Source of the DNA: Poecilobothrus nobilitatus
Lineage: Eukaryota; Arthropoda; Insecta; Diptera; Dolichopodidae
Direction of reading: 5' to 3'
Assembly: GCA_947095535.1 (NCBI GenBank)
Contig: OX352773.1
Span: forward strand, 33,253,398-33,317,397
Length of the DNA stretch: 64,000 nt
A model generated the notes under the pieces. That model was not told where the DNA came from. It saw only the letters and a list, made by a program, of their open reading frames with translations, and did not search any database. Below, one piece after another: positions 1-13,527 of this stretch. Position numbers and translations under genes: made by a program. Within the stretch, counting starts at the first letter, position 1; the number at the start of each line of letters is the position of its first letter.

Positions 1-36
1 AAATTCAATTTTTTATCAGAAAATTCAAAATTATAA

Positions 37-780
37 GGAGCCTCAATGGTTTAGTGGATAAAGGCGTATAAAATAAGGTGTAAATATCGAGGGAGTGTCA
101 GTCCGAATTCCAAAAAAGACCTAAGAATAATTTCCTGTTACGACATTTACAGTCTCATACCTGCAAACAGGGTCGTACTAAGACCCATAGATAACCTAAG
201 CACTTACAAAAAAAACAAAATTTTACAAACGCACTCTTACAGTTTAGCAAGATAAAAGTATTGATACTATAAGATTGTTGACATACTTTTGATACATATA
301 CATAGATACATATACATTATTTTTCATTTTCATAAACATCTTAGACTATGGCTCTTGCTAAGAAGCCTCCAAGTCGGGCGGGCATGATTTTAAAAAGGTT
401 ACCGATTGCAGTAAAATTTAAATATAGCAAAAAAGAATAAAAAGTTCAAAGCCCATTTTAAGTTCTTCCCAAAAAACGACTCCCAAAAACAAAGGTGCAA
501 CTTTTCGGAATTTTTTTAAATTTTTTTTTGTTTAGTTTCTATTACAGTATCGGTGAACTGTAGGGGTTTTAAATCTACACTTTTTACACTATAGAAAAAC
601 AAAAAGTTACATTGTTCGTCAGAATCTGTGTATGTGGTGCCCCAAATTTCATTATGCCCTAAACAAGTGATCAGTTTGCTTATATAGGTTAATCCAGGTT
701 AACCTACCGCTGCCTGCAAAGGAAAGGCTGTCTAATTTCCTTGTGGCATTATATATGGCAGAAGAATAAACTAAAAAAAA
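37..780 (+). repeat. tRNA-derived SINE, copy 1, interrupted by another element
   Basis: The two SINE halves lie at 37-167 and 721-780, on either side of a 545-bp insertion. The head resembles a tRNA 5' half (CAATGGTTTAGTGGATAAAGG, an A-box-like segment). A decayed B box (AGTCCGAATTCC) follows near 100, then the stretch CGACATTTACAG, then GGAAAGGCTGT and a TGGCAGAAGAATAAA tail running into A-rich DNA. The same parts occur in the same order in the copies at 28549 and 57072. Tail decay and box mutations suggest an old, inactive copy. A SINE encodes no protein and depends on a LINE for movement; which LINE served this family cannot be told from the window. Confidence 0.75.
168..712. mobile_element. 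Non-autonomous hAT-like element inside a SINE
   Basis: The 545-bp insert is bounded on both sides by the 8-mer CCTGCAAA (160-167 and 713-720). It begins CAGGGTCGTA and ends TACCGCTG, so both ends read CAG inward. Removing the insert and one 8-mer restores a SINE segment of exactly the length seen in the copy at 28549 (CCTGCAAAGGAAAGGCTG against CCAGAACAGGAAAGGCTG). An 8-bp duplication with CAG...CTG ends is the signature of hAT transposons. The inverted repeats are short and imperfect and there is no transposase ORF, so this is a MITE-like passenger moved in trans. Superfamily assignment is inference; the insertion itself is clear. Confidence 0.72.
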
Positions 781-3700
781 ACATTATAAAACAAAAAAAA
801 TAATCATAATGTATTATATAAGGCAATATGTATTTCTTTTTTCAAAGTCTAATTATATAAAAAGAAAAAAACAAGTAAAATCTAAAGAGACCATTTTGAA
901 TTAAACATCAATACGAATTTATTTATATCAATTTAAATTATTTATGAATTCCAGAAAACTTTTTATTATTGTTGAAAATATTTTTTTTTTTTTTAACTTT
1001 TTCATAAAATTTTATTTGAAAAAATTAAAATAACAAATTTTATAAAAAAAATTTAATATTAACAAAAAAAAAAAAACAAAAAAAAAAAAGGAATTTTATA
1101 TATTATATACACATATGTATATACATGTTAATATATAAAACTTTTGAACTTTTTTAACCTTTGTAATTTTAAAAATATTTTAATAACTCAATATTAAATT
1201 AATTTAAATAAAATTTTACTAAGTTTACGTAAATTTTTTTTTTGTTTTTATATTTATTTAGAATTTAATTTAATAATATTATTAAATTATTTTATAAGAC
1301 GTATTTTATTTATATGAATATGTACATATACTTTATACATATTTCATTATATTATTATTTCCTATATATATAGTACTTTTTTCCATTTAATCTTTAATTT
1401 AAAAATTAATTTGAAAAAACTTTACATTGTTTTTTTCTATTTAATTTGAAAAACAAAAAAATAATTTTCACGGATTTAAAAAATTTGTAATGCACATACA
1501 AAACTTTTTTTTTTTTTCTGTATACATAAAATTTCATTTTTTACACCATTTTTTTTTTTTATATATAAAATGAAATATGCGTTCAATTTCAATTTTCTCA
1601 CCCTGTTGCAATACAAATGGTTGATTTGATATTGAAAAAAAAAAAAAAATAAATGAATAAAAAAAAACGCAATGGCACAACCTTTTGAGAATATTTAAAT
1701 GTTTTTTTTTTTTGTTTTTTTTTTAAACTTAAATTATATTTCAAAAGCCTACGCTTCGGTAATTTCTTATTCATTCACAATTCATTTATTTTTTTACTAC
1801 TGAAATACCCGGTACAGAACTTTTTAGCAAAATAAAAGAAAGCAAAAAACAAAAAAGAAAAAAAACGACTATAAAAAAGTACAAGATAAATAAAAAAAAA
1901 TTGTTTTTTTTTTTACCTTAACTTAAGAAAAAAGTTTTGAACACACCGCGATTGACTTTTTCTTTGAAATTTAATTTTTTTTGTTTTTTGCTTTTAATGA
2001 TAAACAGAGATGCTAATGAAAATTTTTTTTTGTTACTCATTAAAAGGTTTAAAATATGTATCAAAAAGGTTATGTTAGTTTGGATGAGAACTTCCTAAAT
2101 ATACTTATACAGAAAATGTTCTGATTTACAGGGATATCACATTAAGTCATCATTTTTTTCGTATAGAATAAATGCTTTCGATAGTTAATGGAGCAATATT
2201 GATGGTTAGCTGACCCTAATAATATGTACTACAAAGAATGACTTGGTAGATATTATTGTATATTTGAATAACCCTATATAATAATATTTTTGCGTCAAAA
2301 CTCAAAAATTAAGAAAAAACTAATAATAAAAGGGTATGAAAATAAACCAGTTGAAATTAATTTATTACATAATAAATATTTATGCAAATTCTATATGTGT
2401 GTCATTAAATGTATTTAAAGATATCAATATTGATACACAAAATTTTTTGTTAAGTTACAATTTATATTAAATTTAAGATGTTTTTCTTTCTATATAAATA
2501 CATACATTTTGTCATAATGTATAGGAAAGAAGTAACAAAAATTATGACGAAAATACTTTAGAAACCGGACATGATTTTCTTATTTCATGTTTTTTTTATC
2601 TATCGTTTTTTTTTTTTTTTTTTTTTGAATTTTTTCTTTTTTTGTTTTTTCTTTTTTTTGTTTTTTTTTTTTTTGAGTTTATTTTATTTTTTGAAGACAA
2701 ACAACTCTTCAATCTTCATGTTAATGTTATTAACATTGCAAAACATTCTGTTGTAATGTTGTTGATGTTGATGATGACGACGATGTATATTTGACGTTCA
2801 CTTAATTTACAGTAGATAATCTAACATTTTTTATTTTATTTTTTTTTGTGTTTTATGCTGTTGTCGTTGTTGTACATATTGATGCTATTGTTGTGGTCAT
2901 TATTAGTTATATTGTGGAATTTTTCTTCAAATGTGGACATAGATATGTATGTAATATGTATATTATGTACATATATGTATGTATATACGCATGTTTAATA
3001 CAAATAAAACGGAAATATTGATAACAAAACAAAAAAAAAGAGGAGACATTTCAAGAAATGATTTTCAGTATTATCAGAATTTTTTTAATTTTTTTTTTTT
3101 TTTTAATATGAAAAATACAGATGAAAATCAAAGAAAATAAAATTAAATGAGAAATTAATAAATATTTTTAAAGAAACAGTATAGGTTGTAGGTATAGGTA
3201 CCTACGAATAGAATTATGCGTGTTGATGGTATGTATATGTATTGTAGTATATGGTTATTGACGTGTGAATTTTTATTTGTATAAGAATTAATTCCAATTT
3301 ATTATTATAAGTGTAGCAGAGATTTAAATGGTGATTTTTTGGGCGAATAATAAAAAAATGTAAGTTTAGATCACTTTCATCTATTAGTAGTATATAAATA
3401 GATCATTATTCATTACATATTTATTTATACCAATTTATTAAATTTTGTAAAACAATGATTTCATGATCAAACTCAAAAATTTACCTATATATATAGGATT
3501 TACCTATGACATTTGAATACATATATATAGTTGTAATTAAATAAGCATGTTTTGTTTACAACTCAATTAAACATAAATCATATTAAGTAATTTAATAGTT
3601 CTTATAATTCGATTTAATTTCATTTTACCTATTAAAATCATGTGTTTGAAAATCATTTATTTATAATCTAATAAATTTATATGACAATTCACAATGGTTA

Positions 3701-6200
3701 TACTCATATATATACATAATATTATTTTGTATCGTATTTATAGAGTTACCCGAAATTGATAATTTTATTTTTATTACATACAACAAAGAAAAACTATAAC
3801 AATTGCAAATAAAATCTATGATTTTCATTATAAATGCCTTTAAATGAAAGGAATATAAAGTGATACCCTTATATGTATTTCTAATTTTATAAATTGATTT
3901 ACAATGACAAGCGAAGTCAAATGTTATAAAGAGTTTAAATACTAATATGAATATATACGACCTATATATTTAAAATAACCAAAGGATAATAAAATTATTT
4001 AAAATGTTTAAAAAACAGAAGTCGTATTCTAAATTTTATTCATACTTATACTAATTTTATACATTTTATTATTAGTTTACTTAAATTGTTATTTTTTTTT
4101 TGCTACACTATGTACCTATATACTTAAATATTTTTGGTCATTGATTAAATTTAGTCGGCTGAAGCTGTGTATCATAAAATATAAAGATTTAATCTATTAA
4201 TGTGCTGTCTTTAATCATCAATATTTTTCTTTAGTCTAAGTTCCATAATGTTTTTTTTTTTTGGACTTTGAATTTTTTTTTTTAATTTTCTAGCTTTAAG
4301 CTTAACTATTTTTTTTTTTTGTTTTTATAAAATTTATTTTTAAATTTTAACATTTAAAGAAAAATTACCTTAGAAAGTTTTTTCTTAAGAGAGAAAGAAA
4401 GAAAAAAAAAATTTATTAAGTTTTTGTTAATTAAAACAAAAAAAAAAATAATAATAATAATAATTTGTGTTTTCGCTTAATCAAAAATCATGTCTATATA
4501 TTTTTATATGTTATAAACTTGGAATATGTATAAATAAACCTGTATATATATGAATCTATTTATATATTCATATAATAGATAAATTTATATTAATATATAT
4601 ATATATATATAATATAGCTATATATGTTATAAATTAAAAATTTTTTTTTTTACTTTTCGGGAAAGAAAACAAAAAAAAAATCTGGAATTTCCGAACATTT
4701 TGTTTGTTTTTTTATTTGTTTCTTCTTGTATACATTTGGTTGATTATTGACTTTGGTTTCTTTTCATTTGTTGCGTTATAACTCTCTTAATCATTCAGTT
4801 ACATTTTTATATTAACTTACCCATATAACAATTTATCGACATTATTTAACCAAAAAGAAGAAAACAAAACAAATTTTTAAGTTTGTGTCATAACGTATTA
4901 TAATTGTCTTCCATAGCAGTTTCCTATATGTTTCTATAAATATCCAAATTTATTTTATTTTTGACCGTTTTTCTGACCAACTTGTATAAGTTAACTGATG
5001 TCCTATAAATTAGTTATAATTTTTATATATTAAAAACTTAACTTAAGATTTATTAGAATCTTTTTATGGCAGACAATCTAAAATTAATTTTTATAGATTG
5101 TTTCTTAAAGTTTACTTTTTTGTTTTAATTTTTATTTCACATTAACGTTGAGCCGAGAAAGTAAGTGGCAGCTTATTTGTCTTTCGAAAAATAAAATACG
5201 CATGCACATATAGAAAAGGAAAGAAATTACCGATCGAAGTACCATCAGTGAGAGTTAATTGCTTATTTTTTATAAAAGAAAAATTTTAATCAAAAATTTA
5301 AAAAAAAAATTATAAATTTTTAAAAAAGAAAAGAAATTTTACAAAATTTTTCAGTATCTCTACGGGAATACCAAAGAAAATTTTTTTATTATATTATGCA
5401 AATTATTTAAAAAAGAATTCAAAAGCTATATGTTAAAATAAATTTAATTGCACCTCTGCCACCCCATAAATTCGCTCTACAAAATCATAATAGAAAAATT
5501 TTTGATAGTAGTCATTTTCATCAGTCTTCGTATTATTGTCTCTGTCAGAAATATGGTATATATATAAGATATAGCGTAAAATTTTAGGGATACTAAATGA
5601 GTTTTATTGTGTAAGAAAAAAATGAAAGAATCATTCTTTATAAGTGTGCAAGTAATGTCATCAACATGCTAAATGAAGAAAGTAAAACAGAACAAAGAAG
5701 AAAGTATTGAGTTTTCAAAGGTATTGAAGGAGACAAAATGTTAGATTTTATAATAAAAAATTATTAAATGGGTGATAAGACGTATAAAATATTTTTAAAT
5801 ATCATATTTGAATTTTATTATGTGATTTTGGACTTTAAAGAAATATGTACTTCCTCCGTAACGTGAGCTTAAACCTTCATTTACTCCAGCACCACTTTTT
5901 ATTTTATAATTCCCAGACTTCGGAATATTGTATTAAAATATAATATATATGTTATGTATTTTAAGGCAAATCTTTCACATAAAGATCGAATTCTAGCAGT
6001 CAATTTTGGTTTATAGACACAAAAATCACAAAAAATACTCTGCATCAAAAATTTAAAAATTAAATTTAAGCAGAAAGTACATTGCTATCAAATATTAAAT
6101 TTTGATGTTTAATTTGTAGAGAAAATGTAAAGATAAAAATTTCTCTATTGAAAGGTTTTGTTACCGTACCGTAAAAAAATACTCTTGTGTAGACTAGCGT
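781..6200. other. AT-rich non-coding DNA with short tandem repeats
   Basis: No supported gene. Poly-A/T runs dominate. An (ATA)n tract lies at 4446-4464 and (AT)n at 4593-4610. The 61-codon frame near 2571 is a poly-T run read as poly-Phe. Around 2735-2900 is a GTT/GAT/GAC triplet-rich patch that reads as a short Ser/Thr run on the - strand, bounded by stops. A GC-richer patch at 5140-5260 contains GAGAAAGTAAGT, which fits a splice donor consensus but has no supporting exon. Confidence 0.6.
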
Positions 6201-7559
6201 AAGAGCTCAATGGTGTAGTTCTATAAAATAATGGATCTCTAGGTTTCTTTACTAAAACTTTATAAGTGTTTTTTCTCTGTCGTATATACAAAGCTTAACA
6301 GTAATACAGTTTAAATGAAAATTAAGGAAAACTATCAAATTAAACCAAATTAAAAACTAATTATTTTTATATACGTATAGGTCCAGTCTATATACAATCA
6401 ACCTATTTCCTTTTCCTTTCCTCTTCCTATTCCTCAGCCATCATACTGTTTTGCATTTAGGGTGATTATCCTATCATACTGACTACGGCTGGATGTGGTT
6501 TTATAGGGTTTAAACTTCACACTACCAAGAAGTCTTATAGGTTTTCTTGATGTCTTTTGAAGATTTAATCTTTCCGCGGGAAAAACTAAAACTTAAAAAA
6601 ATAAAATCTTTTTTTAATACATTAAGAAAACTTTAATCTTAGTTTTGTGATCATGAATATAAAGAATTTAATTGTATAAAAAATGGATTATATTATACAT
6701 TATATGGAAATGTGCTTGTAATAATATTTTCTTTGTTTTCTTTTCAAATTTCAGAGGAAAAACTAGTTCCAGAAATTCTTTTTGCGAAATATCGTTAATT
6801 TGCATAATTCCAATAATTTATTATATATATATATACATATTGTAATTAATATTATATATATATATATATATTTATTTGCAATTAAAATATTTTTTTTAAT
6901 AAAGGTATATATGGATAAAAAAAATGTATATATACAAATAACAAAAAACATAGTTATTATGGTTAAACAAGGGGCATAATTTTGTATAATCTTAGAAGCT
7001 GGTTTTGCATTCCAATTTCTTATCATACTATTAATATTACTTTATTGGACATCTTAATTTTTAAATTATGTATAAATAGTAATTTTCTTATTTAATATCG
7101 GTAAGTGGTTCGAATATTAATTTTTACTTTTAATTATATATTTAATTAAATTTTAATGCTCAGGGTTTTATATAGTTTATCTTTTTTTTTAATTTTACAC
7201 AAAACTATTTGTTTATAAACTAATCTTTAAAAGATTTTGAGTTTGTGCTATTTTCAGTTCGACGACAATATTGAAAATCTGATTTTATTAATAACCTATA
7301 CATATATAATTGTAAATAAAAGAAATTGATTCTGAAAATACATTAAATATATAATTTTTATACATACATAATGTATGACGAGAATTATAGTTTAAAAGAC
7401 TCTAACTTTCATTTTATTATATATATTACATTTTTTTTTTTAAATCTGTATTAAATTTTTTTTTTAAAGGGTATAAAAAGTTTATATAACCCCATATAAT
7501 AATATGGCAGAATTCATCAGTTAATACAATAGTGTTAATTATAATAAATAACAATAGTG
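6201..7559. other. AT-rich non-coding DNA
   Basis: No gene is supported. A possible SINE-head remnant lies near 6204-6240, an unclassified less AT-rich patch at 6400-6590, and an (AT)n tract at 6852-6871. The overlapping opposite-strand frames at 6763-7026 are read through TA repeats and are not genes. Confidence 0.55.
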
Positions 7560-7800
7560 TTAAACTAGAGATGAAATGCCTTTAAAACTTCTTCCGTCAC
7601 AGTGGTATGATTGTGACATTAAAGAAACATAACACAAAAAACACATAAGAATAAGTTCTCCTGTGTTTCGAAGGTATACTATAAACCAGGAGTCTAGTGA
7701 TTACTGACGCTTGGTTTCTTGGTTGTCTTTGCTTGCTTCAATGTGTTATTTTAATTGATGTCACCTTTTTCAGAATCATTCATCTTCAGATTTTATTGGA
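7560..7800. other. Unclassified island of complex sequence
   Basis: This stretch is clearly less AT-rich than its surroundings, with few homopolymers. No long frame, tRNA box, terminal inverted repeat or similarity to the other repeats in the window could be seen. It may be a transposon remnant or a conserved non-coding block. Confidence 0.25.
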
Positions 7801-9495
7801 AAGTAATGAATTGGGTAGTTTATACCAGATGTTATTGTTGTTTAAGTAAATTAATCATTGATTAATTAATTCAATTTATTATTTACTCTCATATTGTTTA
7901 GCCAAAAGTTAAAATCATATATATAATATGTATGTATATTATATAATTTTTAAAATAATTGACTCGAGCTAATATTATATGCTTATATATAGCTAATCAA
8001 ATAATATTTATCTAAAATAACTAATTGCCTATATATATAAACGACATAAAATATATTATATATTGAATGATTATTTTTAATTTTAATTTTTTACATTTTG
8101 CGACATCATCGCAGTATACATTAAATTGCATTTTCTTTTTGAATTCAACAATTTTTATATAACTAATCGTATTAAAATACTTTCAACTTTTTTGTTTTTT
8201 TAAAGAAAATATAAATATTATATATAGTGAAAACCCAACAAAATTTACATAAATTTTTACTTTTTATTTTTTTTTTTATTTGTTATACGATCGTTGTTAC
8301 ATTATAGAAGGTTTAACATTAAGATGAAATTCTTCATTTCATGAGTCTAAGAATTCAAGAGAACTGGAATATTATAGAAAACTTTATATAAAAATTGAAA
8401 TCTAAAAATAAAAAATTACAAATAAAATCTAAGCTCTGATTATTCTTAATTTTTTTATTTTTTTTATTTTAATAATATATGTACATAGAACAAAATACAT
8501 AAATGAATATAGTAATTAACTGAAATCAGATTCTGACATAGATATTAAAATTATATGCGATTCCATTTTATATGACATTTATGGAATAAAAATAAAGTTA
8601 AACTATTTCCTTTAGTTTATATGTGCATATACATACGTACATTGATTCCGGATACTGTAAAAATTATTAAGATAAACAAAATATTAAGAAAGGAAATGCA
8701 ACTTCATTTTACAGTAATGACACGTGTAAATGTTCAAACATATATCATATTATGCAATCTTAAAATAAAAGTTAGTTTTTCTTTTAATTATATATTTTCT
8801 TCCTTAGGTATAGTTTCAACTTTAGAATTTTGTTTTTTTTTTAGCAAATAACTTTTAATATCTTTTGATTTATAAATGTAATAGATATGCATACATATAT
8901 AAAATATAGATATTTATACAAATTTACTTACTGGAATATTAGAATATTAATCGGAAATGAAAGAACATGTATATAAATTTTAAAAAACTTGTAATTTTTA
9001 AATCACCTGCGAAAATAAGAACAACGGATACAATAGATTTTCTATTTTAACTTTAAGTACTTTTTATAAGTACAGAATTAAAGAAATCAAATACTAGTTT
9101 TTATTTCATTATACAGATTCTATTTCTATTTATGAAAATATATTTAATAAAATTTTCAGATTTCAAAATGAAAATAATTTATTCTTTTTTTAGAATTCTA
9201 TACAAATTTCAATCAAATTTCGATTGACATAGAATTCAAAATATTATGTACTTAATCTTATAATTTATGTTTATATTTATATTTACATATCTTTACCATT
9301 AATATAAGAGTTTCAAGATATTTTGACATAAGAATATTTAATTATTCAAACTAATTTTTAATTAATTTTAACAACAAACGCATGCACTTACATATAGGAA
9401 GTTTTAATTATATCTTATATTCGTATATGTATAGGTACATTCGATATTCACTATAATAAATAAAAATAAAATAAATTTCAGTAACACATCTATAG
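7801..9495. other. AT-rich non-coding DNA
   Basis: Nothing recognisable. The 76-codon frame at 8621 is AT-rich chance. Confidence 0.5.
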
Positions 9496-9708
9496 AAGCA
9501 TATTATTTTGCCAAAGATAAACTGCCAGTATACTAAACCCTATAAAGATCTTTACTTTCTTAGAGACAGTAGAGCTAACAAAAATATTATAAGTGGAAGG
9601 AGAAATCGACAAAGCATAGTAACAGGGGGAGCACAACAGATTTACATAAAAAGATCGCAGTGTCACTTATACGCCTTAAATAACAATAATCTTATAATAA
9701 TCTAACAC
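9496..9708 (+). other. Open frame of unusual composition, possible exon or decayed insertion
   Basis: A 70-codon open frame runs from just after a TAG at 9493 to a TAA at 9706. It has no ATG start: the first candidate is TTG at 9508. Composition is GC-richer than its neighbours and the translation is hydrophilic and basic (includes KDLYFLRDSRANKN and SGRRNRQS), unlike the Phe/Ile/Tyr-rich chance frames elsewhere. CTATAG just before it could serve as a splice acceptor, but no good donor follows within the frame. I do not recognise the protein. It could be an exon, a decayed transposon piece or chance. Confidence 0.2.
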
Positions 9709-11212
9709 ATTATTAAATAAAAATAAAAAAAAAAATTAATAGTTTTATAATATGCACATATATGTATATACATATTTATGTACTTATAGAAAAATTATTA
9801 CATGGAAGAAAACTCAGCACTTATATGAAATACTATAAAAATTATTTTGCAATCAATTAATGCTAATCTATCGATTACAATAAATCGATATTATCGTAAT
9901 TTATTGAAAGCTTATTTTAAAAGGAAAATAATATTTTTAATACTAATCATTCTATAAATTGTATTTATTATATAATATATAATATTATATGAACATATGT
10001 ATTAATATACATACATTTTATATAATATATTTATAAATATAAATAAATAAAAAAAAATACAAATAGTTATTATTCAAAATTCTGATAAGATAACAACAAA
10101 AAAAAAAAAAAAAAAAATGTACTTAGATTAATCTTTATTGTTTTATTTTACTCATATTTAAATTTAAAATCCTAAACAAAGTTATTTTTAAAAAATTTTT
10201 TATATACCTATGTACCTAATATAAAAATTAAAATTAGATAAAAAATTATATATACATATGTATATTATGTAGTTGATAAAAAAATTTTTTTTTTGGCATA
10301 TAAAAACAGAAATAAAATACAGATTTAACGTCACTTTTATAAACTTTGACTTTTTGAAAAAAAATATTTGTAAACTTAACAGTAGACTTAAAAATATTAA
10401 AAATTTTATATACATACATACATATATCAATGTATGTTTGCATAAAATATAATTAAAACTTATATATAATTGTATATAATAAAATTTAAAACCTATGTAG
10501 TATCTATATTAGTTTTATTTGTTTGACATTTCACTTTTGCTTTATTATATATTATCTACATATTATTTTATTTCTACCTAAATATGATATAACATATTTT
10601 CTTAATTAACATTTCGAAAATATCAAAAAAAAAAAAAAAAAAAATGACAATTAGGTATAGGTACCAATTATTTTGAAAATATCAAAAAAAAAAAACAAAA
10701 ATGACAATTATATGTGTATCTAAGTTTTGTTATTGATCTGATCACGAAGCTTTTTTGAGTTTTCATACAATTTCGTTGATCCAACCTTTTATCAAGTATT
10801 CTCATCAAGATCTCTATTCTCTATACAGATTATGGGAAATTTCCATTTTTGATAAATTACTCAAAGCAAAATTTGATTGTCAAGAACCCAAACAAATCAA
10901 TTGCAAATTTTTAATTATTGTAAAATAGTTTAAAAAAAAATACGTATTTACATTGCTTTATTAATTTTAAAAAAACATTAACAAATTATGGCCAAAGAAG
11001 CAATTATTTAAGTTCCTAAAAATTATACATTTTATAATATTGTTTTTGTTAAAAACAAAATTAAAGCTACCTACTTTAATTAATTGTTTTTACAAATGTC
11101 AAAACGAACTTTCAAAATCAAATAAACAGTAAGCATACTTACATATTATGTCAAAAATATTTTCTTTTCTCTTGTTTTTTGAACGCAACTTATAATAAAT
11201 GTTTAAAACCTA

Positions 11213-11244
<32 letters not shown>

Positions 11245-13263
11245 GGTATTAAATATTGTAATTTAACACTTTAATAGTCAATTAATAATAAAATATATAT
11301 ATATTTTTTTAATAAAATAATAATTTAATAATATTAATTACCTTTACCTACATATAATTAATATATTAAAGTTAATTACATATACATAATTCATATTAAT
11401 TCTTCCATTTAAAAATTCATTTAATTTTACATCATTTTTAAAATTTTTCGAGTTTTCATTAAAAGAATTCCTTCTTTTTTTATTAAAAATGTTAAAAAAT
11501 ATTTTATTTATATTTTTATTTTAATATAATTTTTTTTTTTTTCTTTTGTAATTTTATTTTTAAAATTATCAAATAATTAATCGTGCTGTCAATATTGTGT
11601 CATTTATGGCGCTAATTTACATTATGTAATAAATTTTCTTATATTATTTAACTTAAAATTTTTTCAATGAAAAATATGAAATTACATAATTTTTATAAAA
11701 ACATAAGATGAATTACATGAATATAATCAATAATAATTAATAAAACTTCTTAAGACTACCATTAAATTCAGTTATACCAGTGTACCTAAAGGTACATACT
11801 TACATATAACAAATTTGTAAAAAATTAAAAATTCTAAATATCAAACGAAACGCATTTTTTTTTGTTTACCAAAATATACAATACATGTTCGATAATATAG
11901 TGAACACATAAAAAAAAAATTTTAAAATTATTCCTCTGGGGTTCCTCAGTATTTTCTGTTTTGTTTTTTTTTGTAATTTTTTTTACTTAAAATTGAAAAA
12001 AAAAAACAAGAATTCCCACGTAAGAAACAAAAAAAAATAAATTGTTTTTCAAATATAAATAAAAGAAAACTAACATTTTTTTTTTTTTAATTTTGTGTTT
12101 TGACATTTAAAAAAATTTGGCAATATTTAACCTACGATTACCTTGATGTTATTATAGGTTTTAATTAGTTACAGATATTTATTAGTACAATATGTATAGT
12201 AGATATATAATATATGTTTGTATGAATGTTTTAAATGATTGGTAGTGAATTTTTGTCGAATTTAAAATGATAAATTACCGCACTATTTTGGAAGATGATT
12301 AAAGATTTAACAATAAAGATTTGAAAGACATATGTACATACATATATACATAAATTGCTTGTTTACATATATTACTTAAGTTTTTGCGTCATAAAATCTA
12401 TGTGAAAATTATTTTTCTTTTCTTTTAAATCATTTTAAAATCGTTAATCATATTTTTTTTTATGTTTAATATTGTTGTATACATCTAATAAATTTTGTTT
12501 TAAATTTCACTTTAAATATATATATATATGTAAAGCTTCCAATAAAATGAAAATGCTTTAGGACTTGATTAAAAATGGCATACATAATGAACTGTTGGAA
12601 AATTAATAATTTAATTTAATTTACAGTTTTATTGTGAAAACTGTGGTAAATTATACATTGAGAAAAAAATTCTTAATTTAAAATTTAAAGAAACAATCCT
12701 TTTATAGATGCTTTAACTTATTACAAAAATATTTAGGTACATATATTTATAAACATTACTTTATACAATATACATACACATATATATACATATAGATAAA
12801 AATTCTCAAAATTATTTTTAAAATTTAACTTTCTTTTTAGAATACAAAAAAAAAAAAAAAAAAATCCAATCACAAATCGAAATATACATAATATATAGTG
12901 AAAAATAACGTTTAGAAAATTTGTTGAGTTGAGGCGTTTATTTATTTTTTACGAATTTAATTAACGTTAATTTAATTATAGACGCAACTAATAGAATTTT
13001 AAAGAATTTACAAATATATACCTACATACATTTAAATAGGTTATAGGATATAAACATTTAAATTAAACCAATCTTAAATGTTTTATTTTTAATCATATAC
13101 TATACCTATCTTTTTACTATATATACTACTCATATAAGAACGTACTTCTATGGTATAATAAATTTATCATTACATTTGTGATACATTAAAAGAGACAAGA
13201 TAGATATTATGGAAAAGTATATTATAGTTTTTTACATTCAAATACAACAATTTTTCATTAAAT
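9709..13263. other. AT-rich non-coding DNA
   Basis: No gene seen. A (TTA)n tract lies at 11221-11244. A less AT-rich patch at 11580-11630 (GCTGTCAATATTGTGTCATT) could be conserved non-coding DNA. Confidence 0.5.
10614..10710. repeat. Two-copy short tandem repeat
   Basis: The block GAAAATATC, then poly-A, then ATGACAATTA occurs twice, at 10614-10653 and 10674-10710. It looks like a local duplication followed by poly-A slippage. Confidence 0.6.
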
Positions 13264-13510
13264 TTAAAACTTTTTTTCATCCAATTTCAAAATTTTTTGA
13301 AAAACTTTTAAGATCTTTTAATTAAAATTAACCCCTTTTTTTTTTAAATTAAACCATTTTTTTCCAGTCAAATTAAACAATTTTTCGTTCAAATTAATTC
13401 TATTGAAAAAAGTATGTTTAAATTATAATAAAAAAAAGGGTTTTATTTCAATTAAAAGATTTTTAAAGTTTTTGAAAAAATGTTGAATTTGGATGAAAAA
13501 AAGTTTGAAT
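13264..13510. repeat. Fold-back inverted repeat, arms of about 80 bp
   Basis: The left arm (13264-13345) contains CTTTTTTTCATCCAATTTC and AGATCTTTTAATTAAAAT. The right arm (13430-13510) contains their near reverse complements (TTCAATTAAAAGATTTTTA, GAATTTGGATGAAAAAAAG). The spacer is about 84 bp. A transcript through it would form a long imperfect hairpin. The 3' arm ends about 17 bp before Helentron copy A. It may be a fold-back MITE; no target duplication could be fixed because the flanks are homopolymeric. Confidence 0.7.
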
Positions 13511-13527
13511 TGCTGCCATACAGCTAC

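Noticed and set aside
2571..2756. 61-codon frame rich in Phe
   Set aside because: It is a poly-T tract read in one frame.
2735..2900. Ser/Thr/Gln-rich coding patch on the - strand
   Set aside because: Only about 20 codons between stops, fully explained by GTT/GAT/GAC triplet repeats.
6763..7026. Overlapping frames on both strands
   Set aside because: Both are read through (TA)n repeats; no coding character.
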